Assembly: GCA_015501605.1 (NCBI GenBank)
Contig: JADNRZ010000049.1
Location: 30,587 to 94,586 of the forward strand
From: Panaeolus papilionaceus
Taxonomy: Eukaryota > Basidiomycota > Agaricomycetes > Agaricales
Direction of reading: 5' to 3'
DNA length: 64,000 nt
Shown here one piece after another: positions 40,259 through 50,561 of the stretch (positions are counted from its first letter, which is position 1; the number at the start of each line of letters is the position of its first letter). A program made the translations under genes and the position numbers. A model generated the notes under the pieces. The model worked only from the letters and a program-made list of their open reading frames with translations. It did not search any database and was not told where the DNA came from.

Positions 40259-41836
40259 CAGTGTTGGGCGGTCATGACTATATTTAGAGAGTCATGATTT
40301 TATTTTTCTGACTACAGTCATGCCTTGTCATGACTTTGCAAATGACTTGACTTGACTGATGGCCTGGTCACAACAGACCATAGATTTACATTGCACAATG
40401 ATTGCAGCCTGCACATGCCATCAGAAGTACATTTCTGTTAGTATAAATATCCTGCATTGCCTGTATTAATTTACTTTGTGTTTATTATCCTAAAAATAAG
40501 ATTTGAGACAGTGAATCATTGTTTGTACTATAAATGCTATCAAGATAATATAGATGTTATCAATGGTGAATCCAAAATTGAGTGCTCTGAGTCGACATCT
40601 TCTGGTCCCATCCTGCTCTTTGTCGTAAATTCTAAACCTTGCAACTGTGCTATTAAATCAGTATGCTGTGTTCAGCCCAAGAGGAAGTTGCAACTATCTT
40701 AGGACAATACTGGTACTGGGGATTTTATGTGAAGCATCCTAATGCCACTACTGGTCCTCAGTCAGAAACACATATTGGAGATAAGCCAAAGCTGTACTGT
40801 AAAGCCTGCCTGGCTCAGCATGTTGTAGACCTTCAGCAGGATTATGACATGGCTATAGTGCAAGGTTTGGCTCCCGCCACATCCAGAGATGAGGGTGTAA
40901 TCAAAAGTTATTGTATGTTTATATTCTAATCAAATAATCTACTGCTTCCAAATCAACCCTGTTTTCGCATATTTATGATCACATTTACAAGTATTAATAT
41001 TTTGCATGAATAGTGTGGACTTTGAGAGCATTGACGCATGCTCATAGCAGTCACACAGATTGTGAATGGCAGCAGGGAGCAGTATCCACACTGATCAACC
41101 ACCTGTCTGTATGCCAGCTACAGCCTGAACATGTCTGCAATAAGGCACAATTCAATCCTCAGAGGACAGCCAACTCAACAGGCTCTACCAATTCACCTCA
41201 AACAATGCCGATGTTTGCTACCCATGTTGGTGCTATTGGTGTTACTAGTCATTTAGCAGTGAATGCAGTGTCTTCCTGGGTCCAATCTGTTCAAAGCCCT
41301 ACTGCATCCAGTGCAATTCACATGGAGATAAATAATTCAGTCCCCCCAAGTCCCCTCCTCTTATCAAACTTGCCACCAGTGTTTAATCAGCTCAATCCAC
41401 TGAATCCAGCAATTGCTATTAACCCTTCAGACTCAATCTCGAATGCAGCATCATCCCAGTCATCCTTGCAGTCCTTGCATGTCCCCTCTGCTGTCCCATC
41501 TCTTTGCCGACAGTGATCAGCTGTTAATATGCTCTAGCCAGATCCAGTTCAACTGCCGATCTTTTTTCACTGGAATGCTGACAGGCAAAAGGATTACAAG
41601 GACTCAATTGCACACCTAACAGCATTGGCAGGGCTTCCCCTCTCTTGGGTTGACAATCCTGAATTTGTAATGTTCAAGGAAAAGTTCATACCAGGTGCAA
41701 AGACAATCTTGAGGAGGGTTCTTACAAACTGCATCATTCCAAGACTTGTTCAGACATTCTGGAAGAAAGCCATGGCTGCTGTGAAACAGACACTGTGGGC
41801 ATATACACATAAATTCTCAGGATTTAATGAGAAGGT
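40259..41836 (+). mobile_element. hAT transposon, 5' fragment
   Basis: The left end begins with CAGTGTTGGGCGGTCATGAC, a typical hAT terminal sequence, followed by several GTCATGACT-type subterminal repeats up to about 40340. A decayed transposase reading follows. No matching right end (a reverse of the TIR) was found downstream, so the element is truncated near 41836. Confidence 0.65.
40663..41836 (+). pseudogene. hAT-family transposase, N-terminal part, decayed
   Basis: The first exon (about 40663-40905) reads YWYWGFYVKHPNATTG and LYCKACLAQHVVDL; it splices to one with HTDCEWQQGAVSTLINHLSV, giving a C-x2-C...H-x3-4-C pattern like a BED zinc finger. A Ser/Pro-rich linker follows to 41516, where stops break the frame. 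A third stretch (41590-41836) has the hAT block AHLTALAGLPLSWVDNPEF. The DDE catalytic domain is missing. Nonfunctional. Confidence 0.65.
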
Positions 41837-41858
41837 ATTACTAATACCTTCTCATTAA
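41824..41858. repeat. Perfect 17-bp inverted repeat at the hAT break
   Basis: Two 17-bp arms, containing AATGAGAAGGTATTA and its reverse complement, flank a single C at 41841. It sits where the hAT coding frame ends. Confidence 0.85.
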
Positions 41859-42158
41859 GTTCTATATTCTATTCTCAGAATATAATAGTAATATATTCTC
41901 ATTGTCTTTGTCAATATGTCCTGACTTTGTTTTTTGATATCTTCTCAATATCTTCTGTCTGTCTGCATAATTAATTATTAACATAATCCACAAGATAATA
42001 TTAATTTTAATAAATAAAAAATTAATTAGGAAAAAGAAAAAATGCGGAAAAGAAATAAGTATTATATATACACATCAAAAAGGTGACGAGAACAGGTGCC
42101 GATAGGCAAAAATTCACAAAATGTATGTGCAATACTTCCCAAAAACTGGTGTTAAAGG
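41859..42158. other. AT-rich spacer, no gene seen
   Basis: AT-rich with TATATATA and AATTAATTA runs. It separates the hAT fragment from the unknown minus-strand ORF. Confidence 0.5.
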
Positions 42159-43822
42159 TTACAATGCAATGTTGAAAACAGATCTCATGAAGTCTTCACT
42201 TTGTTCAGTGAGATGATCATAGAATATAGGTGTCGGAGCCGCTGCTGGACCCTGTCGCCCCCAAACCCACTTTCTCCAATCTCTCTTGCTCTTCGGTCTT
42301 CCAACACCATTTTCAATATCCCGAAATATGAGATCAAGGATGTCGGAATCAACAGGGGACCAGTACGTCCAATAATTGGTCTTTGTTTGTTCATAAAACG
42401 CAGATGGAGGAGGTAGCCATGAGGCGATGCTCAGTTGGTTTGCTTGTCCTGCAAATCATCAGAAAAGAAAAAAATGAGCACAAAGGACAAGAGATCAATA
42501 GATAAAAATACTTACTGGTTTCTATATGATATGAACCTATAAGGATTGCAACATCCTTGTCTGTAAGCCTGTCATCCATATACTTGAATCCCTCCTGCTC
42601 TGACTCAAAAATATCTCCACAATGATGATCATGAACATCATCAGAAGGGCCTTCAGCAACACGATCAAACCCTATGAATCGCCGCACAATTTCTGCAACA
42701 AGTCCACCTTTTGTGATGGCTGCTTGGCCAGCCGGACAAGATAGAAGCTGATGAATTTGTGTTAGGTAGTCATCATAGTCTGACAATGTGAACTGATGGC
42801 CAAAGGGGAAGTGATAGTCTGGTGCTTCTGTGGTGGTGGCTGAAGGTTGTCGAAGTGAGCAATCTGGAAGCAGAATAAGTGTGCGGAACAGGATGCTCAT
42901 CTGCAACAGCAGCGCAAGTAATGTCAGTAGTGTGTGGTTAGGACTTTCCACTATCAACCAAACAACTAAGAGAGCTGCTGCCGCTGTTGTGACCCCCAAA
43001 CACCAATCAATGCAGTGAGAGTGTGGTTTGCGAAAGACATAAAGATTACTGTGAACCCTGATCACCTTGTTGTGAATGCTGTAGAGACCTGCAAGATAGA
43101 TGCGGTTCTGAGGGTTGAGGTCATCGAAGTCTACATGAACTTGGTTTGGGCCCTTGAGGAGCTGTGCAACAAAATGCCGAATAGCCAATTTTTCATTCTC
43201 AGCTGGAGCATCTGTTTCAACACAGCCCAAGACTTTCATGCAACTCATCCAATCCAGACTGACGATTGGTGTGACATTCTTGTCAAGAACTGGGGTGTAG
43301 CCGAAGAATTTGCTGACATGGTTGACCGTATCCCAAATTGGATTGATTGAGTGAGCAGGAGGTAGGTTTCTCATCTTCGAAACTTCATCAACTGCCATTT
43401 CGGCCCCTTGGAACGTTGCTTCATCGGAGTCATCCCTGGACACTACAGACTGTGCATGTTGCAACGGGGAAGGGGTCCGGTTTGTGTGGGTGTGTGGGCT
43501 TGACACGTATGGAGACTGGGGAGTGAAGTTATGAGGGCCGTAGAAGATGTCTTGCACCTGAGCAGGTGTTGTTGCATGAAGAGGTGATGGATTCGGTGGC
43601 GGAGAAGGGTAAGACTGGATGGGCAGCTTTGGTTCAAAGGGCTGGTATCCCATATCTGAGTTGTCATTGCTGACCTCGCTTTCAGGGTCAATGGTGGAAG
43701 ATGGCTCTGTTCTCCCAAAATGTTCATACAAGTCCCATTCAGGTGGATCGGCGAAAGCATTGAACTTAGAACATGTCACATCCTTTTGCAAAAAAGAAAC
43801 GAGCACTTGTTCTTGATGTTTG
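42159..43822 (-). CDS. Unknown two-exon protein, 5' end cut by an LTR
   Basis: A long minus-strand exon (43822-42510) joins a second one (about 42459-42159) by a GTAAGT/TTTGCAG intron in frame. About 535 residues are visible. The first third is Pro/Ser/Thr-rich (YPSPPPNPSPLHATTPAQVQ); then WDTVNHVSKFFGYTPVLDKN and RHFVAQLLKGPNQVHVDFDD; two hydrophobic helices around VTTAAAALLVVWLIVE and LLTLLALLLQMSILFRTLIL; and a C-terminal YYHL-type region ending SKRDWRKWVWG. No ATG is found before the LTR starting at 43823, so the 5' end is lost. Not recognised. The location in the repeat block suggests a transposon gene or captured gene. Confidence 0.5.
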
Positions 43823-44230
43823 TGTCAGGGGATCTCCTGCTACCTCCTATTCCTTTCCTTATCATTGTCTCTCTTGTCTCTCCTTTCCCCTATTTCCCTT
43901 TGCTCTATTTCATTATCTGGACATACCATGGACTCATATATATTATATTACACTCTCCTTTAGTTGTCACTCATTTGTTATTCACTTGTTTCCACTGTTA
44001 CATAGTCATTCCTTTGTGTTTCCCTTTGTTTATTCCCAAAGGCATTGTTTGGCATCAAGGCTGATGCCAATGCCAGCTCATCACTTAAATAGCTGTTTCA
44101 CCTGGGTTTGATCCTTTACCTCTTTCTCTTTGGATCTCCCCCAGGTGAGCCTACTTCCTGTATTTATGTAGAGCTGATATATATCTTTGGATCTCCCCCA
44201 GGACTTGTGTGTGTCTGAGGTGCCCTTACA
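43823..44230 (+). mobile_element. Solo LTR, family A, long form (408 bp)
   Basis: It starts TGTCAGGGGATC and ends GTGCCCTTACA, like the copy at 55225-55572, and is about 60 bp longer because of an internal 57-bp segment. The 5-bp flanks (GTTTG and AGAGT) do not match, so either a target duplication was lost or the copy is a remnant. No internal retrotransposon sequence adjoins it. Confidence 0.75.
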
Positions 44231-44316
44231 AGAGTGGCGCTACACAAAGCAAGAGGCCATGGGATTCCCGTCTTCCAATTGGCTGTACATCCTGGTTGGG
44301 GGTAGTGCCACTCTTT
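44229..44316. repeat. Short imperfect inverted repeat abutting the LTR
   Basis: AGAGTGGCGCTAC at 44231-44243 and GTAGTGCCACTCT at 44302-44314 are inverted copies with one mismatch, 58 bp apart. It could be a small MITE-like hairpin or part of the upstream promoter of the next broken gene. Confidence 0.5.
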
Positions 44317-44406
44317 GTCCCGTTTGGTTGAAATAAAAGGAGACGCTGGCGTCGCCTCAGCTCTTACAACCCCTGTTCCTCCATCTTTCAACTCCCTCTA
44401 TTAACC

Positions 44407-45241
44407 ATGGTAGGCAAACCATCAAAAAGATCGTAACCTGTCTGACATTCAGTATTTCCACAGCCTCCTGTAAATGATCATGCCAATGCCGTCCACGCCT
44501 TAAGGCCAAGGAAAACCACCTGCCAGAAAACGATGGTAAGCTCTTGTCTCAGTACTTATGTCGCCGTTCACTTACCACACTCATAGGTCGTGTATGGCTA
44601 CTTTTACCCCTCAGGTGGCATATCACCATATTGCTGCCTCCAAGAATTCAAAGTAACACATTCCATGCGACTCCACAACCTGCCTATAATTCAGCCCCAA
44701 CCAAACTTTTATAATCCTAATGATGCCCCAATCCTGACTGCAACTGTTATATACAACTGTCAAACCTATTTTGTTTCAGCATTTTACAACTCTAGACTCA
44801 ATCTGAATCCAACTCTTATGGATATTGATGCAAGTGTTCAATGGTGGGGCGATCTTGCTATATTTTCCTGTGGGTGTAGAGTTACCCTCCACAGTTGTCC
44901 TACAGGTTGTGTCCCTTGCATAACGCAGGCTGTCCGAATGTGAGGAAGCCCCGATTACATTTTGTATGCAACTAACCCCATCATTCTAGGTTCTTAATGC
45001 GCACCAAGGATGCCATGAACAAAACCATTGCTTTACTGAAAAGGATAACAGTCTGTCCCCATTCATACTTTCACAGAACCAGTCCACTAACTCCCCCTCT
45101 AGGCATTCTGATTTTCTTGGTTCACATTGCCCCCCCCCCCATATATAATCCATTCGCATCCTCTTCTTTTCCTTTGATATCTGTTTCGCATTAATTTCTT
45201 TCACCCAAAGTCTATTAATTTTCGTGATCACAATGATTCGT
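44407..45241 (+). pseudogene. Unknown multi-exon gene, 5' segment (piece 1 of 3)
   Basis: An exon chain starts with ATG at 44407 followed at once by a GT donor, then MPPVNDHANAVHALRPRKT, then an exon with VVYGYFYPSGGISPYCCLQE and QTYFVSAFYNSRLNLNP. It is Cys-rich near its end (SCGCRVTLHSCPTGCVPC). The next probable exon has VLNAHQGCHEQNHCF. A solo gypsy LTR interrupts the gene at 45242. I do not recognise the family; no transposase motif is visible. Confidence 0.45.
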
Positions 45242-45789
45242 TGTTACAGTAGCCCAACGGGCGCTTGCAGTTAAGGCCTTTGAGCTAGTTGGAGTCGGTT
45301 CAGTCGTGTGATAGGGTTCGAGTATCGTTCTAAGAATGCCACTGAGTACGCATGCTACGCTGGTATTGTCTTAGAAGAGAGTGAGAAGAGTAAGATTGTT
45401 GTAGAAGTTGTTGTTCTATTTGAAGTTAAAGAACTAGCTAAAGAACAATGGTATAAACTACAGTGTTTATATAGATATCTAGTGAGGCTGTGCATGTAAA
45501 CGCCAAGTAGATAAAGTGAGTCAGAAGTGTAGTCCGCAGTAAGAGTGAGTCATAAGTGTGAGACTGATGAGTAAGAAACGAGTCATAGATAGGAGAAAGG
45601 AGTGGAGCGACAGCGGGAATAGAAGTGGAGTGTGAGTCGGAGATAGGTGGAAGGTATGGGGCTCTGGAGATAGGAAATGAGGAAGATACAAGTACAAAGA
45701 GAGATGATAGTACACAGTGATAAGATAAGAGACGATGGTGGTACAGATAAGATAAGGAAAAGATAGGAAAAGAGAAAGTCGACGTAACA
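45242..45789 (-). mobile_element. Solo LTR, family B (gypsy), minus orientation
   Basis: The reverse complement of this 548-bp stretch matches the 5' LTR of the gypsy element at 52544-53103 along its length, with ends TGTTAC and GTAACA. Flanking bases TTCGT (45237-45241) and TTCAT (45790-45794) look like a 5-bp target duplication with one change. It is probably the product of LTR-LTR recombination. Confidence 0.8.
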
Positions 45790-47439
45790 TTCATAGTACT
45801 GTAATCATATATTTTAAGTTGTAAATTCAAATTTAATCATAATTGTTTCCCTTTTTGCTAATGAACTTGAACACATAATTCTCAATTTATAATTAATATT
45901 GATATTAGTCTTGCCATCTTCATTAATTGCACATTTTTTAATTTCTTTGTAGTCTAGCTTTCAATCAGTTCTTTTGAATTGGCTGAAGCTTGTGCATGCA
46001 TATGTTGGACAAGTGTGATTGCCGATATGTCAGGTCTGACTCTTGGTCTGACCCTTGGCATGATGTCTTTGTTGAAGCCCATCACAAAGCTTCTGTGCAT
46101 GTGGGAACGCACCCCATGCCACTCATCTGTATGTCATTTCACAAATTCGCTGTTCTGAATCTGATGTGCCACCCTCTATCCTTCTCTTACAGCCACTCCT
46201 GCCCACAAGTATTTCTCGCCCCATGTTGTCAAATCGACCTAAGACGCGCAAACTCAAGCTCTCCGATTCTCAGAGCACTTCTAGTACTGTTCCTGGGCAG
46301 CCGCAAGTCATAAAACTACCCAACTTCCACTCTAATGGCTACCCTGTGTATCAGTCATTCCCAACAGCGCTGGTGAGTACCTGCGCATGATATGGTTATG
46401 CAATGCTGAAAAAGATGTGGTTTGGTCAGGCCCACACAGTGGACTATAGCGAAGAGCTTAACAAGATGAATAAGGAATGGTTGAAGAACCCTTCGGTTCG
46501 GGGGGGCATTCCAGTCAAGACAGAGGCTCCCTGGTCAGCTTAGACCTTATGCTTCTATTGGTTTACTGACACAGCCCCATAGCTCTCCGACAATGCTTCC
46601 TGCTGCATTACAACCCATGTCGCCAGCCAACGACTTTATTCAACACGAATTGTACATTCATCACCACATCTCACCTCAATGCATCTCCTCAGTCATTAAT
46701 TATTCCCAGGGAATATGCAAAGTTCTGCTTGGAGACTGCGAAACGCTATGCTGTTGATGCATTCGACCTCGACAAGGCTGATCTGGAGCATGTTGTCAGT
46801 GTTTTTGCACTCACTAATAGCATCATCGACCTTGTCAACGACTGTCGCAACATCACCAATAGCTATGATGGAGGATCAGCCGCCTTTGTCCATTGTTGCA
46901 TGCTCGTGATGCAAAAGGTCAACGACCAATGTGCCAATTTTCACCTATCATCCAAGGATAGTAATCCAGGGTTTGTCAAATGCCAACATTATCCTGCATC
47001 TGCTCATTGCTGAATGTAATCTCATTTTAGGAAGTCCACTATCTCAAGCTTGTTGAAGACAAAGGTTGCAAAGAAAGGTTCAGGGTCTAAAGGAAATGCT
47101 GCTGAGGACCTAGCTTTTGTGTACGTTGGATCTCAATCATACTCAAAGTCTCATGAAAGATTTACATGCAATCGTAGTGTTGATGATCTTCAGATTCTAA
47201 CTGCAGGCCTGTCCTTGCTTGGTTTCCCCACTATTCCAGAGTCTATCAGCAATGTCATGTCACTGTCACTCTCAGGCTCCCCTGCACCTGTTCCAGACAC
47301 CAAAATTTGGACCCTAATTCCAGTGCTCATTCCTGGAATGTACGACGCCTGTCATTGGAAACCTGGTATGAAGGATCCCCATGTCAAGATTATCCCTTCC
47401 ATGCATACATTTGCAAACCCCTTCTATTTCCACCCTTTA
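45790..47439 (+). pseudogene. Unknown multi-exon gene, middle segment (piece 2 of 3)
   Basis: After an AT-rich intron, exons read SSFQSVLLNWLKLVHAYVGQ, a Lys/Ser-rich segment, AHTVDYSEELNKMNKEWLKN, then REYAKFCLETAKRYAVDAFD and ADLEHVVSVFALTNSIIDLV. From 47050 an open frame runs through SYSKSHERFTCNRSVDDLQI to FANPFYFHPL, where foldback element 1 begins at 47440. The reading is long and splice sites are good, so the gene was probably intact until recently. No family recognised. Confidence 0.45.
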
Positions 47440-47560
47440 AGGCTAGGACCATGTATGAGGGACTATACTTGGACAGTACAGGCTCATGCATCAGGACTAT
47501 TGTTGGACAGTACTGTCCACAGACAGTGGGGGCTGGGGGAGCACTGCTGGGGTGATTTCC

Positions 47561-47582
47561 GGGGGTGGGGGATGGGTAGGGG
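47561..47582 (+). repeat. G-quadruplex-type G tract in foldback 1 (left arm)
   Basis: Four G runs of 3-5 bases separated by 1-2 bases. The mirror copy, C-rich on this strand, is at 51946-51967. Confidence 0.7.
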
Positions 47583-48966
47583 TATATAGGGGGTGAAATA
47601 GATTATATTCCGGGGGTAGGAGGATGGGTAGAGGGTTGGGGATAGGGGGGATGGATGGGGGGATACTGGATAGGGGCTGATGGCTTATCTGGCTGGGTGG
47701 GGGTTAGGCAAATGTTGTCGGATAGATATGATATGGGTATGGGGGTGTAGAGAAAAAAATCAGGATCTCGGAATGGGTATTTTCGGGGTGGGGGGATCAG
47801 TGGTTGGCGAGCAATTAAGGAAATACACTCTCAGAGCCAGTGATAGATCAAAATAAATCGAAAAAATAATATAAATCATGAATAGCGTGCTCATTTCTGC
47901 TCCGATTGTGCTGAAATTTTGAACGCAGCCTTCCGCATATGATCCCCATCGATCCATATAAAAATGTTTTTTTACATGGGTCACTTGAAAAGCCCCTATC
48001 TTTGGCCCAAACAGTATCCTGCTCAATATTCCACCACTCTGGGCACTATTTTGAGTGATCTATATATTGTTAGAAAGCTATAAACAGCCTCTATAAGATC
48101 CCACCATCCGATCTGCCAAATTGTACCAGCAACCCAGCAGATCAGGTTCGCTTTTTCCGCTTTTTTAGCCCCTATTCCCCCTACTACCATTATTTCCTCA
48201 ATATTGCTTCGCTTTTGGCACCATTTTGGGGGATATATATATCATTAGAAAGGTATACACTATATCTATCCATTCATGTAGTCCAATCTGCCAAATGTGG
48301 CCACAGAAGCAGCAGATCTGCTCTGGTTATTGTGCATTGATTAAATGAGCCCCTATTCACAAATCAAATCTTTGTCCTGATCAGGAATATTAGTGTGATG
48401 TCAGTGATCCCATTTAATCTCATCAATCCTCATTAATTAGCTTCGCTTTTCTGGGAAATTGGCATCACTGATCTGCTTCCAGGCACTAATGACACCACAC
48501 TAATTAATTAATCCTCCCCCACAAATATTGCAGCATTAATTGCACCGCTTTTTAGCTATTTTTTATTATACATATATATATCACCAGAAAGCTACAAATG
48601 TCTACTTTCAGGATCTGAAGACAGATCATAAATGTTGTGCTTGTGGAGGGAGCAATTGCATTTTGCATTTTGGGTACTAGAGCATGGGAACACCCCTTGA
48701 TCCTCCTTCTCCTCCTCCTCCCTCTGCTTTTTTGGCTTCATTTCTCCACACCCCCTGCAGCTGCTGACCTGAAACTCGGCACACCTCTTCATAAACATTA
48801 TTAAATGGCTCTCATCAGCCCAATAGATAAAATACACACTATCTGGGGTTTTTTGCATTGTGTAACTAGAGTTAATATCTTGGTTTCCTACGATTTATAA
48901 AGTATAAGTAATATTGCTATGATATAGTAAATTGCAGAATACTGTATATTAAGCCCTGCATACATA

Positions 48967-49178
48967 CAGTGATGGACAAAACCCTTTCAATGTTTTGCAC
49001 TTTTGGAAAGAAGGATGAATAACTCAACAACCAGACAAGATAAAATCACGAAATTTTAAAGGTAGGTAGACTTGCATGTGAGGTATCCAAATATATACAC
49101 ATCATTATGTAATCATGATTTGTTCCTGTACAATAAATCATTTTATCACCTCATGTCATTGAAAGGGTTTTGTCCCTC
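48967..49178. repeat. Left terminal inverted repeat of the Tc1
   Basis: About 212 bp, repeated in reverse at 50350-50561. The outermost 26 bases recur in inverted, slightly changed form at the inner edge (49157-49182), so each TIR is bounded by two opposed copies of the transposase-binding-like end. Confidence 0.85.
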
Positions 49179-49305
49179 ACTGTGCAATCATGTGATTTCA
49201 TTGATTATGAACAAATACAGCCAAATAAAATCACATGACTTGCTTCTAAATAGTATATATACTCAAGTACTTTACATCTCATGCCCCACAATTCATTATT
49301 TCACC

Positions 49306-50322
49306 ATGTGCACTGTCTCTTCCTCCAAGCAAGATGATGTCATTGCTCTTCTTCTAAAGGGAACACCCTACCCCCAAATCAGGGAAAACACTGGTGTTTC
49401 TGATTCTACTATATCTAGAATTCGTGCCAAATACTGTTCTGACCTTCCCAAGTCAACTGGTGGCTGCCCTCGCAAGCTTTCTCCCTCCAATATCCAATAT
49501 GCTACCTGCCTTATCACTTCTCACAAGGCAGACAATGCTGCTGAGGTCACCAAAATCCTCCAGGATGTTACCAACAAACCCCTATCATCTAAAACTGTGC
49601 GCCAAGAGCTCCAAAAAATGGGGATGAAGGCTGTAGTCAAGCGAAAACGGCCCAAACTCACCAAGCGACATAGGGAACTCAGGATGGACTTTGCATTGGC
49701 CCACCAACACTGGACTGTGGAGGACTACAAACAGGTTTTATGGACAGATGAGACCAAAATCAATAGATTGGGGTCAGATGGGAGGAAATGGGTGTGGAAA
49801 AAGCCAGGAGAGGGGCTTAGTGATAGGCTGGTGCAGGGGACAGTAAAATTTGGTGGAGGAAATCTGATGTTTTGGGGCTGTATGCTTTGGGATGGAGTTG
49901 GATTTGGTACCAAGATCAATGGGAGGATGGATGCAGACCTATATGTATCCATTTTGGATGATGAACTCCAGCAAACTCTGGAATACTATGGCAAAAATCC
50001 AGAAGATGTGGTTTTTCAGCAAGACAATGACCCCAAACACAAGAGCAAGAAGGCCATGGAATGGCTAGAAAACAGTGGTATGAAGTTGATGATATGGCCC
50101 CCTCAATCTGCAGACCTTAACCCCATAGAACACCTTTGGGTTTACCTCAAGGCAAGGCTTGCAGAGTATGAAAATGCTCCTTCTAGCATTTCAGAGTTAT
50201 GGACTAGGGTGGAAGAGGAATGGAACAAGATCCCAGCTTCTGTGTGTCAGAATCTGATACAGAGTATGCCTCAGAGGGTTGCTGCTGTGTTACAGGCCAA
50301 GGGAGGCTATACCAAGTACTAA
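49306..50322 (+). CDS. Tc1/mariner transposase, DD34E, intact
   Basis: A single 338-residue frame, the normal Tc1 size. The start chosen (MCTVSSSKQDD) is the one about 55 bp after a TATATACT box; the frame is open further upstream within the TIR. Residues 1-110 hold the two helix-turn-helix DNA-binding parts (ISRIRAKYCS; SSKTVRQELQKMG). The catalytic triad is present: WTDETKIN, FQQDNDPKH and LNPIEHLW, with 34 residues between the second Asp and the Glu. The GGGNLMFWGCM block is also conserved. There are no stops or frameshifts, so the enzyme should be functional for cut-and-paste transposition at TA sites. Confidence 0.95.
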   Translation: MCTVSSSKQDDVIALLLKGTPYPQIRENTGVSDSTISRIRAKYCSDLPKSTGGCPRKLSPSNIQYATCLITSHKADNAAEVTKILQDVTNKPLSSKTVRQELQKMGMKAVVKRKRPKLTKRHRELRMDFALAHQHWTVEDYKQVLWTDETKINRLGSDGRKWVWKKPGEGLSDRLVQGTVKFGGGNLMFWGCMLWDGVGFGTKINGRMDADLYVSILDDELQQTLEYYGKNPEDVVFQQDNDPKHKSKKAMEWLENSGMKLMIWPPQSADLNPIEHLWVYLKARLAEYENAPSSISELWTRVEEEWNKIPASVCQNLIQSMPQRVAAVLQAKGGYTKY

Positions 50323-50349
50323 ATTTAGAAAATAGTATTTAATTTTTGA

Positions 50350-50561
50350 GAGGGACAAAACCCTTTCAATGACGTGAGGTAATAAAATGATTTATTGTAC
50401 AGGAACAAATCATGATTACATAATGATGTGTATATATTTGGATACCTCACATGCAAGTCTACCTACCTTTAAAATTTCGTGATTTTATCTTGTCTGGTTG
50501 TTGAGTTATTCATCCTTCTTTCCAAAAGTGCAAAACATTGAAAGGGTTTTGTCCATCACTG
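50350..50561. repeat. Right terminal inverted repeat of the Tc1
   Basis: This is the inverted partner of 48967-49178. The inner edge differs from the left one, reading GAGGGACAAAACCCTTTCAA without the final CACTG, so the homology ends at 50350. Confidence 0.85.

Larger units (their letters stand above)
48967..50561 (+). mobile_element. Complete Tc1/mariner transposon (1595 bp)
   Basis: The ends are CAGTGATGGACAAAACCC and its reverse complement, with TA at 48965-48966 and 50562-50563. The terminal inverted repeats are about 212 bp (48967-49178 and 50350-50561) and differ at only a couple of positions. An intact transposase lies between them. Both structure and near-identical ends suggest recent activity. 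Confidence 0.93.

Noticed and set aside
45438..45830. Hydrophobic minus-strand ORF in a solo LTR
   Set aside because: It lies in LTR sequence rich in TCTTA runs, and the second LTR copy does not keep the frame.
47760..48026. 88-codon ORF with an identical mirror copy at 51502-51768
   Set aside because: The pair is a consequence of the palindrome. There is no start context, splice logic or recognised motif, and it ends in a G/C-rich tract.
48592..48858. Lys/Glu-rich ORF with an identical mirror copy at 50670-50936
   Set aside because: Foldback 2 has the related DNA, but its open frame is on the other strand, so the DNA and not a protein is conserved.
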